Notes: generated from the sequence alone by a model not told the origin. A DNA stretch of 64,000 nucleotides from Mercurialis annua (GCF_937616625.2 NC_065573.1:3363001-3427000), one strand, 5' to 3'. Shown: positions 1-10,928, counted from the stretch's first letter. Program-made: numbers and translations.

Positions 1-388
1 CCTTAAAACATTTCACAAACACTTGATATACTAAAATAACTTGCGGTACTTAATAGAGCGTTAAATAACACTATAAACTCACTTCTTACTTATCCACGTG
101 AATTTTGGCAAATAGCTAACCCTGGGTAGACTCCGTAGCACGAGCAGTCGACGGGTCTAAAACATTATATAAGTTAAAATATGATCAACCCCTAACTCTA
201 AGATTACTAGACACCACGTAGGACTAGCATTTCAAAACACAACCAAGGCACAACCAAAGTATCCATACAAACCGAATAACAAAATTAGGCAAGTTAAGCT
301 TAGGTGAGTTCTCATCTTTTAAAATGAAACCAAAGTTCTAAAATACTTATATAGTCCTTTCAAAACCCAAGAGTTTTCCCAAAGTAGT
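1..388 (-). mobile_element. Left part of an outer Gypsy-type LTR, interrupted at 389
   Basis: This stretch is one side of an LTR lying on the minus strand; the other side resumes at 9618 after the inserted Tekay element. It shares short blocks in the same order with the solo LTR at 34828-36579: an AACTCACT block, CCACGTGA, and CAGTCGACGGGTC (near 145-157 here and near 35800 there). That places it well inside an LTR rather than at its end, so the LTR's 3' end should lie left of the window. No coding sequence is visible. Assignment to Gypsy rests on relatedness to the solo LTR and on the TGTAACACCCC terminus at 11231. Confidence 0.65.
384..388. repeat. Target site duplication, left copy (GTAGT)
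   Basis: The five bases before the 5' LTR are GTAGT and are repeated exactly at 9618-9622, after the 3' LTR. A 5-bp duplication is normal for Ty3/Gypsy integrase. Confidence 0.95.
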
Positions 389-729
389 TGTAATACCCCA
401 AAATATTTTAAAGTAATTAAGTCGTGCCACGTGTCGAGATTTCCGATAAATTAAATTAAGGAGAATTTAATTTAGTTATATCGGGAATTTAGAATAAATT
501 TTAATAAGTTAATTAGCGGGATTTGAGGATTTAACTTCAGAAATTAATATAAAATAAATTATAAATCCCGTGACGGATTTTATTTCGCCAAAGTCCGCGA
601 AATAATTTATAGTATTTATGGTAAAAGTTTGAAGTCGATCGGAGACTGTTTAAAATTTGGACACGGATAAGTTTTGGACTAAATTGAAACTTTTGAAAAG
701 TTTCAAGGACCAAAGTGCAAATTAGCCAG

Positions 730-743
730 ATATATATATCAAA
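730..743 (+). promoter_or_regulatory. Probable TATA box of the 5' LTR
   Basis: An alternating TA run sits about 340 bp into the LTR, where a Gypsy promoter would be. At position 740 this copy has C where the 3' LTR has A, so the TATAAAA core of the 3' copy is lost here although TATATATA remains. Transcription would begin about 30 bp downstream. The assignment is by motif and position only. Confidence 0.55.
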
Positions 744-1100
744 CCCTCAGATGAAGGATCCAGACCTTCATCTTCATCTTCTCATTTCTCTCTCGCTTCG
801 TTCTCGACGGTTCGTCGCGCGGTTTCCGTTTCTCGTCCGTTTTCGACGTTCTATAACTCCAAACGATTGTATTTCAACGGGTAATCACGGTAAGCTTGAC
901 GTTTTACCGTTTCGTTGATTATATTTTGAGTTATATCGATTCAAAGTTTTAGGCCACGAAACGATTTTATCGTTTATTCGATTATAGGATCGTATTTGGG
1001 TGTTTTGAGGTTAGAAATAGCGTTTTAGTTGCGTTTTGAGCGTTTTGGCACGATGGAGCACGTCGGAAAGCGATTTCCGGGCAAAAGCGTCGCACAACCG

Positions 1101-1270
1101 AACTGTGCGAATGCACAGCAGGACTGTTCGAACGCACAGTCAACTGTGCGAACGCACAGTCATGGACTGTGCGAACGCACAGTCTGCTAGGACTGTGCGA
1201 ACGCACAGTCACACCGTGCGGACGCACAGTCCCCTGTGCAATCGCACAGGAAGACGCGCGTACGCACAGT
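1101..1270. repeat. Hairpin minisatellite in 5' LTR, about 8 units
   Basis: This is a tandem run of 18-26 bp units, each able to fold on itself. The best unit is GACTGTGCGAACGCACAGTC, with a perfect 9-bp stem and a two-base AA loop. Degenerate units at the right end keep the pairing partly, for example CCTGTGCAATCGCACAGG. The run lies downstream of the TATA box, so it should be part of the 5' leader RNA. Confidence 0.9.
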
Positions 1271-2352
1271 GTTTTCGCTAATCGACCTAGTTTTTCGAGA
1301 AAATTATATACGCGCATATCAAGATTTGAAATGGACTAGTAATCGATTAATTTGAGACGTTAACCTAACAAGGTTAAACGAGAATTGACTGGAAGTGATA
1401 TTTTATCCATAAACGAGTTTGATACCGTTTATCGGGATAATCACGTGAGAAGCACGACGGTTAATAAAAGTTCAGTATGTCGAGTCTTGAGTCTAGAGTC
1501 AATCTTAGAATAGGATTCTAATACAAGTCAAATGTTTTAAAATTTGTTTTAGATCCGGCGAGGCAAGAGGCAGCTGGACCAGTAGTTCGGGAAGCTTGAC
1601 GTTCTAAAGCCCCGACGTATTTTTGGATAAGCGTTTTCTGTTAGTTTATACGATTTGTTTTTAAAGTATTTATTTAAGCAATTATTTTATATTGCTTTAT
1701 ATTTGAACTGCATGTTTTATATGCGAAACTTTTACATGAATTGCGCATATGCTTGATTTGAAACCAGTATTGATCCGATGGAACGTGCTACCTATTGGGC
1801 GACAATAGGACTGTGTGATCACCAGTTTTGATATGACTCAGCTGGGAGCTGATGATGAATATGAAATTTACGATTGGGTTATTGATTTTGATACGAGAGA
1901 GTACTCGGCTACGGTGTAGTCTGGAGTCCCCGTATCTAGTGGCAACGGACTTCTATCCTACTTGAAGCAAAAGACGTTTTGAAGCAACAGACTTCTATCC
2001 TACTTCCAGAAGTCTGTATTTTTGAGTATGTAAAGAAACAGTACTTTACTCTTAGAGCTGCAGTAGATAAGTATTTTGCAAGTCAGCTTGTATGTATAGT
2101 TTTCTGTAAATATAACTTTAACGTTTTAAAGTTTTAAACATTTTACGCTTGCTGCGTTATATATATTGTGATTTCCAGAGGATATGTGTGCCTGGCATGT
2201 GTTTCTGCATGACACGTGTCTATGTATGTCATGCATGACGTTTACGTTTCGCGAAAAATTATTTTACGTTGTTAGGCTTGCTACGGGTTTCGGAGCAACC
2301 ACTCCCATTCCCTAGCACCGGTCTCGGCCCTGAGATTGGGTCGTGACAATGC

Positions 2353-2364
2353 TGGTATCAGAGC
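2353..2364 (+). other. Primer binding site for initiator tRNA-Met
   Basis: TGGTATCAGAGC begins four bases after the 5' LTR. It is complementary to the 3' end of plant initiator tRNA-Met and primes minus-strand DNA synthesis, as in most plant Gypsy elements. Confidence 0.93.
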
Positions 2365-2790
2365 ATGGTCCAGTTACCATTGCTTATGTTAGAAGAGTGA
2401 TTGATTTTCCTAGGATTCTACTGCAGCACATAGGACTCGAGTCTTGTCTTTGTTGCGTATTCATTTGATTTTCAAACTTTCAGCTTTCCTCTAGGATGTG
2501 AGTCTGTTATACGTGTGTGTTCGCATGTGATGAGATGCGCGTTTAATACGATATGCGTTTGAGATAATATGCGATTATGTGGCTAAGTAATGCTGTTTGT
2601 CTTGGTCAGGATGTCTGACCAAAGACAAGAAGTAGAGCGAGCTGCCGCTGCAGCACGAAACGTTATAGAAGGGGCGCATGACGTCCATCCAGAAGCTCAA
2701 GATGAGTCTTCTGTTCAGGGAGGAGGTGGTGGCCAAGAGGCCCAGGCGCAGGCACCTGGAGTGCAAGCGTAAGCCCAGCAACCTAATGTT

Positions 2791-3735
2791 GTGGGTTTTG
2801 ATCTGAATCAGTTTCTTACGGGAATTGCGGATATGCAAGCCAATCAGGCAGAGGTGCAGAATATGCATCGTGAACAATTACAACATCAACAGTTACGTAA
2901 CGTGGCTTTCACTGACCGAGATGTCGTCTTGGCTTATATGCGCCTTAAGCCAACTAAGTTTGACGGCTTAGGCGATGCTCTCGATTTCCTCGAAGAAGTA
3001 GAACGTAACGCTCGACGCCTGCAAGCTAATGAGAGACAGACCATCATTATGGTTGAAATGTCAATGAAAGGACCCGCGAAAGATTGGTTTCAGCAGCACA
3101 TTCAGCCAACCATGGATACTATGACCTGGGCTGAATTTGCAAACCACTTCAGGGAATACTTTTTACCCTATGCAGTGACGGAAAGTTATCGTAGTCAGTG
3201 GTTAACCCTAAGTAGAGGCAATCGGTCTGTGCAGGAGTATGTGACGGAGTTTACCAGGGTGAGTAGGTTTGCACCAGACCTGACTACAGACCCAGTTAGA
3301 GTGAACTCAAGGTTTGTAGAAGGTCTAGGAGCTGAATTTGTGAGTCTGACGTCTAATATCGGGAGAACCCTAGTGCAACTGATCGATAGCGCTAGGTAAA
3401 TGGAAGTTTCTCTGATTCGTTTTGGAAGGATTCCCGATCCTTCCAATGTTGCGCCTGTGAGGAATGATGTGTTTCGTAGCGTACAGAGCGCACCTACCCA
3501 ATCATACGTTAGGATTTATTCTCGACCCCCATCACGTCAGCAGAGAAATAAGAAAGCTCGGTATGGAACTAGAGTTAGTACTTCAGGCACCGGAGTTAGT
3601 GCCAGATCGATGAGTGATATGGGAGGCGGAGTTCCTTTATGTCTGAACTGTAATAGGAGACACTACGGCGCGTGTTACATTGCTACTGGAGCGTGTTTTA
3701 ACTGCGGTCAACGAGGTCACTTTGCTAGAGATTGT
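2791..3735 (+). other. Gag region: capsid-like domain and zinc knuckles
   Basis: The part from 2791 resembles the retrotransposon Gag domain: residues such as KFDGLGDALDFLEEVE and the WFQQH and FREYF motifs are typical of the family. After the stop at 3397 the frame continues through a basic linker to two small zinc fingers. The first, near 3640-3675, is C-X2-C-X3-H-X3-C. The second, at 3694-3735, is the classic C-X2-C-X4-H-X4-C knuckle ([14 protein letters not shown]), which packages RNA. The capsid domain is split from the nucleocapsid by the 3397 stop. Confidence 0.9.
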
Positions 3736-3999
3736 CCGAGGCAGATACCTCAGGGTTCGATGACTACAGTAGTACATCCTTCTTATCAGCAGCAGAGAAC
3801 TGCACAGCATGCAGCGTCAGGGTATGATCAGACAGGAAGTACCTTCACTGGCCAGAGAGGCCGTGGTTATGCAAATCGTGGAGGCAGAAATGGCGGAGGA
3901 CGCGGTACTGGTCAGACTTCGCAGGCTGGCGGGAGTCAGGCTAGGGTCTTTGCATTGAATCCTCAGGAGGCTCAGGCTTCCAATGCGGTGGTGCAAGGT

Positions 4000-4320
4000 A
4001 CTTTTCCTATCGCTTCTCAAGACGCATTAATTTTATTTGATCCGGGCGCTACGCATTCGTTTGTTTCGCCTAGTTTCGCTAGTAAGTTAGGAGTGCAACC
4101 AGCGTATCTTAGGAATCCCTTGTCCGTAGCTACTCCAGTCGGAGAAAGTGTGGAGATTAGTATCGTTTATCCGTCTTGTCCTGTGAGAGTTCAAGGACGA
4201 GAATTGTTAGTCGACTTGATTTTACTCGAGGTATTAGCTTTTGACGTCATACTAGGAATGGATTGGCTAGCTCAGCACTATGCCAATGTGGATTGTCGAA
4301 AGAAGACAGTAACGTTTAAC
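4000..4320 (+). other. Aspartic protease domain
   Basis: The active-site motif [12 protein letters not shown] has its catalytic aspartate codon at 4039. Pro replaces the usual Ser/Thr in D-S/T-G, a variant also met in plant Gypsy elements, so I do not count it as damage. The downstream motif [11 protein letters not shown] matches the conserved ILGMDWL block near the protease C-terminus. The enzyme would cut the Gag-Pol precursor as a dimer. Confidence 0.88.
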
Positions 4321-4569
4321 ACGCCTGGAATTGAAGCGGTTTCAATTCAGGGTGACAAGATGGAATCTTCTACGAGTATTATTTCAGCTATTAAAGCTTG
4401 TCGCATGTTAAAGAAGGGATGTCAAGGATTCTTAGCGATAGTACGAGATATGGAGAAGAAAAGTGTGAATTTAAGTGATGTACCAGTGGTGTCGGAGTAC
4501 CCAGACGTTTTTCCAGAGGAATTACCTGGATTACCCCCAGATCGCGAGATTGAGTTTTGTATCGAATTG

Positions 4570-5130
4570 GCTCCTGGCACGAAGCCGATATCGATACCTC
4601 CTTATCGAATGGCGCCAGCAGAGCTTAAAGAACTTAAGGATCAGCTAGAAGAGTTGTTCTATCGCGGTTTCATCAGACCAAGTGTATCCCCGAGGGGTGC
4701 ACCAGTGCTATTCTTGAAAAAGAAAGATGGATCGCTTCGACTATGTATCGATTATCGACAGCTTAACAAGGTGACGATTAAGAATAAGTATCCGTTACCT
4801 AGAATCGTTGATTTGTTCGACCAGTTACAAGGAGCAAAGTATTTTTCCAAGATCGACTTGAGATCAGGCTATCATCAGTTGAAGATTCGTGATGATGATG
4901 TTGAGAAGACTGCTTTTCGGACTCGATACGGTCATTACGAATTTCTCGTTATGTCATTCGGATTGACGAACGCCCCAGCAGCCTTCATGGATTTAATGAA
5001 TAGGATATTCAAACCGTACTTGGATCAGTTCGTGATCGTGTTTATCGACGATATTTTGATCTATTCACGTTCAGAAGAAGAGCATGCTCAACATCTGCGG
5101 ATAGTACTACAGACGCTAAGAGAGCATCAG
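4570..5130 (+). other. Reverse transcriptase domain
   Basis: Conserved blocks appear in order: [11 protein letters not shown], then [67 protein letters not shown] and the catalytic FIDDIL at 5041-5058 (aspartate codons 5047 and 5050). The first catalytic Asp is in FSKIDL. No stop falls in this domain, so its sequence is intact even though the polyprotein is not. Confidence 0.96.
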
Positions 5131-5449
5131 CTTTACGCCAAATTCTCGAAATGTGAATTTTGGCTAACGGAAGTGGCTTTCTTAGGTCATGTGGTGTCGC
5201 AAAGTGGCATTAAGGTTGACCCAAAGAAGATTGAAGCAGTAATAGAATGGAAGCGACCTGAATCGGTTACGGAAGTTAGAAGTTTCCTTGGTTTGGCAGG
5301 ATATTACAGACGATTTGTACAGGACTTTTCGAAGATCGCTGTACCTTTGACGAAGTTAACTCAGAAGAACGCGAAATTCAACTGGACAGACCAGTGTGAA
5401 CTCAGTTTTCTAAAACTGAAAGAGTGTCTGACGACAGCACCAGTCTTAG

Positions 5450-5830
5450 CATTACCAGAAGGAACAGAAGGATTCACAGTTTACTGTGACGCATCAAGAG
5501 TTGGACTAGGATGTGTCCTTATGCAACATGGTCGAGTAATAGCGTACGCGTCGCGACAGCTTAAGAAGCATGAGACGAACTACCCAACGCATGATCTAGA
5601 ATTAGCTGCGGTGATTTTTGCGCTGAAGATCTGGAGACATTATTTATACGGCGCTATGTGCGAGATCTTTACAGATCATAAAAGTTTGAAGTACATTTTC
5701 GATCAACGAGAGTTAAACCTCAGACAGCGACGATGGATGGAGTTACTGAAAGACTATGACTGTACGATACAATACCATCCAGGCAAGGCCGGCGTAGTGG
5801 CAGATGCCTTAAGTAGGAAGTCAGCAGGAA
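5450..5830 (+). other. RNase H domain
   Basis: The domain follows the RT connection directly. Catalytic acidic residues are visible as Asp in VYCDAS (codon 5488), Glu in HDLELAAV (codon 5599) and Asp in IFTDHKSL (codon 5674). The block ends near VVADALSRK, the usual boundary before integrase. It would degrade the RNA strand during reverse transcription. Confidence 0.93.
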
Positions 5831-6129
5831 GTCTCGCGCACGTTATGACGACATGGCAGAGACCGTTAATCAACGAGATTTATACGATGTTTAGCAAAGG
5901 GGTTGAGTTCGAAATTTTATCTCTCGGAAACCTAATGGCTCAGCTAACGATACGATCGACGTTGATTGATCAGATCAAAGAGTTGCAAGCAGACGACCCT
6001 CAATTAAAGCATTTAATTGAAGAAGTTCAACAAGAAAAGAGTCAAGATTTCAGTATCGTCAATGGAATACTGAAATACGGCAATCGAATGTGTGTACCAG
6101 ACATTGAAACTTTGAGACAGAAAATCATG

Positions 6130-6820
6130 GAAGAGACTCATGGAACGATCTATAGCGTTCATCCTGGTTCCACAAAGATGTACCATGACATCAAGACAAC
6201 GTATTGGTGGAGCGGAATGAAGAAGGACATTGCGGAGTTCGTGGCGAAGTGCCCGACTTGTCAGCAAGTCAAATTGGAACATCAGCGACCTTACGGATTT
6301 CTTCAACCGTTACCCATCCCGGAGTGGAAGTGAGAGCAAATCACGATGGATTTCGTAGTTGGATTTCCCAAGACGCAAAAAGGTTTTGATTCCATTTGGG
6401 TAATCGTGGATCGTTTGACGAAGTCAGCGCACTTCATACCTATTAAGACGACGTATTGGGCAGCAAAGCTAGCTCAAGAGTACATCGATAAGATCGTGAG
6501 CCTACACAGAGTTCCTGTGTCAATCGTTTCAGACAGAGGTTCCGTATTTACCTCTCATTTCTGGAAGAGCTTACAAGACGCGTTAGGAACGCGATTGAAT
6601 TTCAGCACTGCGTTTCACCCTCAGACAGAAGGCCAGTCTGAGCGGACGATTCAAACGTTAGAAGATATGCTTCGGCTATGCGTACTAGATTTCGGAGGTA
6701 GTTGGGATACGTACCTACCTCTAGTCGAATTTGCCTACAACAACAGCTATCATTCGAGCATCGAGATGGCTCCTTACGAAGCGTTATATGGTCGCAAGTG
6801 TCGATCCCCTATCTGTTAGG
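6130..6820 (+). other. Integrase: HHCC zinc finger and DDE core, two stops
   Basis: The N-terminal zinc finger has His codons at 6139 and 6160 and Cys codons at 6250 and 6259. The DDE core follows the TGA at 6331, with Asp at 6349 (MDFVVG), Asp at 6532 (VSDRGSVF) and Glu at 6640 (GQSERTIQ). The TGA lies between zinc finger and core, and a TAG at 6817 truncates the core's C-terminal side. Catalytic residues are all present; only the stops disable it. Confidence 0.94.
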
Positions 6821-6885
6821 ATGAAGTCGGTGAGCGAAAGCTCACTGGAGCCGAGATCATCCAGATTACGTCAGAAAAAGTACCC

Positions 6886-7390
6886 TTGATAAAGCAACGT
6901 CTGGACACTGCTTCCAGTCGACAGAAGAGTTACGCGGACCCCAAGAGAAAGGATATCAAATTTCAAGTCGGAGACTACGTGTTTCTCAAAGTATCACCGA
7001 TGAAGGGAGTGATTCGTTTCGGAAAGAAGCGCAAGTTGGCTCCGAGATATGTCGGACCTTATCAAATTATAGAACGTATAGGCTCAGTCGCCTACAAGCT
7101 AGACTTGCCATCAGAGATATCGCAAGTTCACCCTGTCTTCCATATTTCCATGCTCCGGAAATATGTACCAGACCCTTCTCGAATAATTCAACCACAAGTG
7201 GTGGACGTGAGCGAGGAACTAACATACGAAAAACGGCCAGTGCAGATTGTCGATACGCAGATACGACAATTGCGAACGAAGAGAATTCCAATGGTGAAAG
7301 TTCTTTGGAGAAGTCAATCTGTAGAAGAGTGCATGTGGGAGACAGAAGAGGATATGAGACAGAAGTACCCATATCTATTCTCTCAAGGTA
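6886..7390 (+). other. Integrase C-terminal region with chromodomain-like tail
   Basis: This part includes the GPYQII...VAYKLDLP block and VHPVFHISMLRKYVPDP, typical of chromovirus integrase C-termini. It then has a chromodomain-like segment (about 7222-7380) ending in KVLWRS...VEECMWETEEDMRQKYPYLF. In related elements this tail directs integration toward particular chromatin, often heterochromatin. Whether the aromatic cage residues needed for histone binding are kept cannot be judged by eye. Confidence 0.85.
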
Positions 7391-7427
7391 CGTGGCTAAT
7401 TTTTAAATTCGAGGACAAATTTATTTT

Positions 7428-7440
7428 AAGGGGGGGTGAA
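7428..7440 (+). other. Polypurine tract
   Basis: AAGGGGGGGTGAA ends immediately before the 3' LTR. It primes plus-strand DNA synthesis. One T interrupts the purine run. Confidence 0.9.
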
Positions 7441-7781
7441 TGTAATACCCCAAAATATTTTAAAGTAATTAAGTCGTGCCACGTGTCGAGATTTCCGATA
7501 AATTAAATTAAGGAGAATTTAATTTAATTATATCGGGAATTTAGAATAAATTTTAATAAGTTAATTAGCGGGATTTGAGGATTTAACTTCAGAAATTAAT
7601 ATAAAATAAATTATAAATCCCGTGACAGATTTTATTTCGCCAAAGTCCGCGAAATAATTTATAGTATTTATGGTAAAAGTTTGAAGTCGATCGGAGACTG
7701 TTTAAAATTTGGACGCGGATAGGTTTTGGACTAAATTGAAACTTTTGAAAAGTTTCAAGGACCAAAGTGCAAATTAGCCAG

Positions 7782-7795
7782 ATATATATATAAAA
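7782..7795 (+). promoter_or_regulatory. TATA box of the 3' LTR
   Basis: TATATATATAAAA is the undamaged counterpart of the 5' LTR box. In this position it would drive transcription outward into the flanking LTR rather than across the element. Confidence 0.6.
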
Positions 7796-8152
7796 CCCTC
7801 AGATGAAGGATCCATACCTTCATCTTCATCTTCTCATTTCTCTCTCGCTTCGTTCTCGACGGTTCGTCACGCGGTTTCCGTTTCTCGTCCGTTTTCGACG
7901 TTCTATAACTCTAAACGATTGTATTTCAACGGGTAATCACGGTAAGCTTGACGTTTTACCGTTTCGTTGATTATATTTTGAGTTATATCGATTCAAAGTT
8001 TTAGGCCACGAAACGATTTTATCGTTTATTCGATTATAGGATCGTATTTGGGTGTTTTGAGGTTAGAAATAGCGTTTTAGTTACATTTTGAGCGTTTTGG
8101 CACGATGGAGCACGTCGGAAAGCGATTTCCGGGCAAAAGCGTCGCACAGCCG

Positions 8153-8347
8153 AACTGTGCGAACGCACAGCAGGACTGTGCGAACGCACAGCAGGACTGT
8201 GCCAACGCACAGTCAGGTGACTGTGCGAACGCACAGTCATGGACTGTGCGAACGCACAGTCTTCTAGGACTGTGCGAACGCACCGTCACACCGTGCGGAC
8301 GCACAGTCCCCTGTGCAATCGCACAGGCAGACGCGCGTACGCACAGT
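8153..8347. repeat. Hairpin minisatellite in 3' LTR, about 9 units
   Basis: Same array as in the 5' LTR but 25 bp longer, with about nine units. Unit sequences differ in order from the 5' copy at the left end, which suggests gain or loss of a unit after insertion. Confidence 0.9.
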
Positions 8348-9617
8348 GTTTTCGCCAATCGACCTAGTTTTTCGAGAAAATTATATACGCGCATATCAAG
8401 CTTTGAAATGGACTAGTAATCGATTAATTTGAGACGTTAACCTAACAAGGTTAAACGAGAATTGACTGGAAGTGATATTTTATCCATAAACGAGTTTGAT
8501 ACGGTTTATCGGGATAATCACGTGAGAAGCACGACGGTTAATAAAAGTTCAGTATGTCGAGTCTTGAGTCTAGAGTCAATCTTAGAATAGGAATCTAATA
8601 CAAGTCAAATGTTTTAAAATTTGTTTTAGATCCGGCGAGGCAAGAGGCAGCTGGACCAGTAGTTCGGGAAGCTTGACGTTCTAAAGCCCCGACGTATTTT
8701 TGGATAAGCGTTTTCTGTGAGTTTATACGATTTGCTTTTAAAGTATTTATTTAAGCAATTATTTTATATTGCTTTATATTTGAACTGCATGTTTTATATG
8801 CGAAACTTTTACATGAATTGCGCATATGCTTGATTTGAAACCAGTATTGATCTGATGGAACGTGCTACCTATTGGGCGACAATAGGACTGTGTGATCACC
8901 AGTTTTGATATGACTCAGCTGGGAGCTGATGATGAATATGAAATTTACGATTGGGTTATTGATTTTGAAACGAGAGAGTACTCGGTTACGGTGTAGTCTG
9001 GAGTCCCCGTATCTAGTGGCTGGGCCACCAGCGAGTTGGACTCGCAATTGATATTTATGGTTGGGTTGCTCGATTGATTATTAGTATGTTTGAGGATTAA
9101 GGTTTCAATCGGATCCTGTACTTGGCTGCATATAATTGATTACAGTTTTATATTTTATTTGAATACTTATAAGTAAATGTATGAACTCACTCAGTATATC
9201 CCAATATACTGACCCCTCACAGATTTCCTTTCAGGACAAAAGACGTTTTGAAGCAACGGACTTCTATCCTACTTCCAGAAGTCTGTATTTTTTAGTATGT
9301 AAAGAAACAGTACTTTACTCTTAGAGCTGCAGTAGATAAGTATTTTGCAAGTAAGCTTGTATGTATAGTTTTCTGTAAATATAACTTTAACGTTTTAAAG
9401 TTTTAAACGTTTTACGCTTGCTGCGTTATATATATTGTGATTGCCAGAGGATATGTGTGCCTGACATGTGTTTCTGCATGACACGTGTCTATGTATGTCA
9501 TGCATGACGTTTACGTTTCGCAAAAAATTATTTTACGTTTTTAGGCTTGCTACGGGTTTCGGAGCAACCACTCCCATTCCCTAGCGCCGGTCTCGGCCCT
9601 GAGATTGGGTCGTGACA

Positions 9618-9622
9618 GTAGT
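9618..9622. repeat. Target site duplication, right copy (GTAGT)
   Basis: Exact match to 384-388, immediately after the terminal CA of the 3' LTR. Confidence 0.95.
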
Positions 9623-10918
9623 GTGTTAGCCTTAACTGTAGTATAGCTCAACACAACATGTCGGGCGACACAAGTCTAACCCGACCCAACCATAAGCCAA
9701 AGTAAAACCAAAGTAAATCCGATCCTTAAATAAAACCAAGTTTAAAATAAGAACTCATTCCCTAACTTAATAATGCCAAAATCATGATAAGCAATTAAGC
9801 CAAATAACTTGCAAACACTTGGCAAGTAACACCCAAAGTAAATACACTTAAATGGAATCAAAAGATTTAACGCCTTTCAATTTTCATCTTGAACCTAAAA
9901 TAGCTTAGCCAAAACAATACACACAATCTAACACCTTACATGCCTTTAACCCAATTGTTTAACCCAACAAACTAAGATGAAACTAATATCTTTATATGTG
10001 TTCAAAACCGTTTTATAAATAAAGTTTCCAGCCATTAACAATTTGATCAAAACCAAAATTAAGCCAAAGCACTCAAATAATCAAACATGGAAATTTTGCC
10101 AAAAATTGCCTAAACTAGCCAAACGATTCAAAACCAACATTTGATGAACCAAAGTATGTTATTACTGATTTAAAACCTGTAAAACATCACTTAGAATATA
10201 TTATATCAGTAGGTATAGCATTTGAAAACCATTTTGCAATCATAGCGTTTAACTTTCATAAAATTGTCAATTTCGCAAATCGTAGAGATTTTTACAAAAT
10301 AGATCAAACCCAATTCTCACTTCTATATCTTAAATCATTAGATCATTAGCCATTGTAGCACAAACACATAATATCCCAAATAACTCAGATTCAACACTTT
10401 AACAAATCGCTAAACGAATCAATTTCATACAAACCTAGAATTAGCCAATTCGTTGTTTAAATTATGAAAATCCAATTCCAATCATAATACATCATATTAA
10501 AATCATATTAAAATCCATTTAAAACATATTATTCAAATCATAAATCTCACACCATTGAACAATAAGTTCCAAACTCCAAAACACCCTAAATCATGCCATT
10601 CTACGCAAAACACATGACAACGATTCACCAATACATAAGAGATTGAAATCATTACCTTAGAATGAAGAGTAATAAGATTAAATAATTATGAAACCCTAGG
10701 GAAGGGTCTGGACAAGAAGCAACAAGAGTCACAATCACACCAACGAAGAACACCACAAGCAAATCGAGTAGAAATTGCAAAACGAATATATAATCACCAA
10801 TCAATTGTTAAAAACAACCAAGGATCATATAGGAATGATAGAAATAGGGTTTATCTGAGTGTAGGGTCGCATTAGTTCTGATAGGGTGAAAAAGGGCTGA
10901 AAGAATCGAGTTAAGGAG

Positions 10919-10928
10919 CTATTTATAG
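10919..10928 (-). promoter_or_regulatory. TATA box of the outer LTR
   Basis: On the minus strand this reads GCTATAAATAGC, a strong plant TATA match, about 300 bp from the LTR start at 11231. Transcription would run leftward. Confidence 0.7.

Larger units (their letters stand above)
389..2348 (+). repeat. 5' LTR of the Tekay element
   Basis: The LTR starts TGTAATACCCC and ends GGGTCGTGACA. It is 1,960 bp long against 2,177 bp for the 3' LTR. The difference comes from one fewer hairpin unit in the minisatellite (25 bp) and from a net 192-bp loss at 1943-1967. There a 25-bp filler replaces the 217 bp present at 9020-9236 of the 3' LTR. The element is otherwise collinear with its partner. Confidence 0.95.
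2611..7506 (+). pseudogene. gag-pol polyprotein of the Tekay element, four in-frame stops
   Basis: A single continuous frame encodes Gag followed by protease, reverse transcriptase, RNase H, integrase and a chromodomain-like tail. I start it at the ATG at 2611; an in-frame ATG at 2590 is an alternative. Stops interrupt it at 2770-2772 (TAA), 3397-3399 (TAA), 6331-6333 (TGA) and 6817-6819 (TAG). The reading frame is kept across all four, so these are point mutations and not frameshifts. The last two fall where the family has tryptophan, consistent with TGG changed by G-to-A. The original stop may be lost, because the frame runs through the polypurine tract and 65 bp into the 3' LTR. Gag and Pol in one frame is common for plant chromoviruses. 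The product would have acted in cytoplasmic virus-like particles and then in the nucleus. Confidence 0.93.
389..9617 (+). mobile_element. Ty3/Gypsy retrotransposon, chromovirus, Tekay/Del type, decayed
   Basis: A complete but probably non-autonomous LTR retrotransposon of 9,229 bp. In order it has a 5' LTR, a tRNA-Met primer site, a leader of about 245 bp, gag, protease, reverse transcriptase, RNase H, integrase, a chromodomain-like tail, a polypurine tract and a 3' LTR. The domain order with integrase last, and the C-terminal chromodomain-like segment, identify a chromovirus; the long LTRs and the tail sequence fit the Tekay/Del lineage. Both ends are TG/CA and the flanks are a perfect GTAGT duplication. 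Counting by eye gives about 29 substitutions between LTRs over roughly 1.9 kb, near 1.5 percent, so insertion is fairly recent. Four in-frame stops break gag-pol, so any movement would need proteins from a relative. Confidence 0.95.
7441..9617 (+). repeat. 3' LTR of the Tekay element, full length
   Basis: At 2,177 bp this is the longer LTR. It keeps the 217-bp stretch (9020-9236) lost from the 5' LTR and nine rather than eight hairpin units. It begins TGTAATACCCC directly after the polypurine tract and ends in CA before the GTAGT duplication. Confidence 0.96.

Noticed and set aside
982..1317. Open frames over the LTR hairpin arrays (both strands, also 8034-8416)
   Set aside because: Produced by the minisatellite; no homology to retroelement proteins and located in the LTR leader.
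2353..2364. tRNA gene
   Set aside because: Only 12 bases match and in the primer-site position; there is no cloverleaf.
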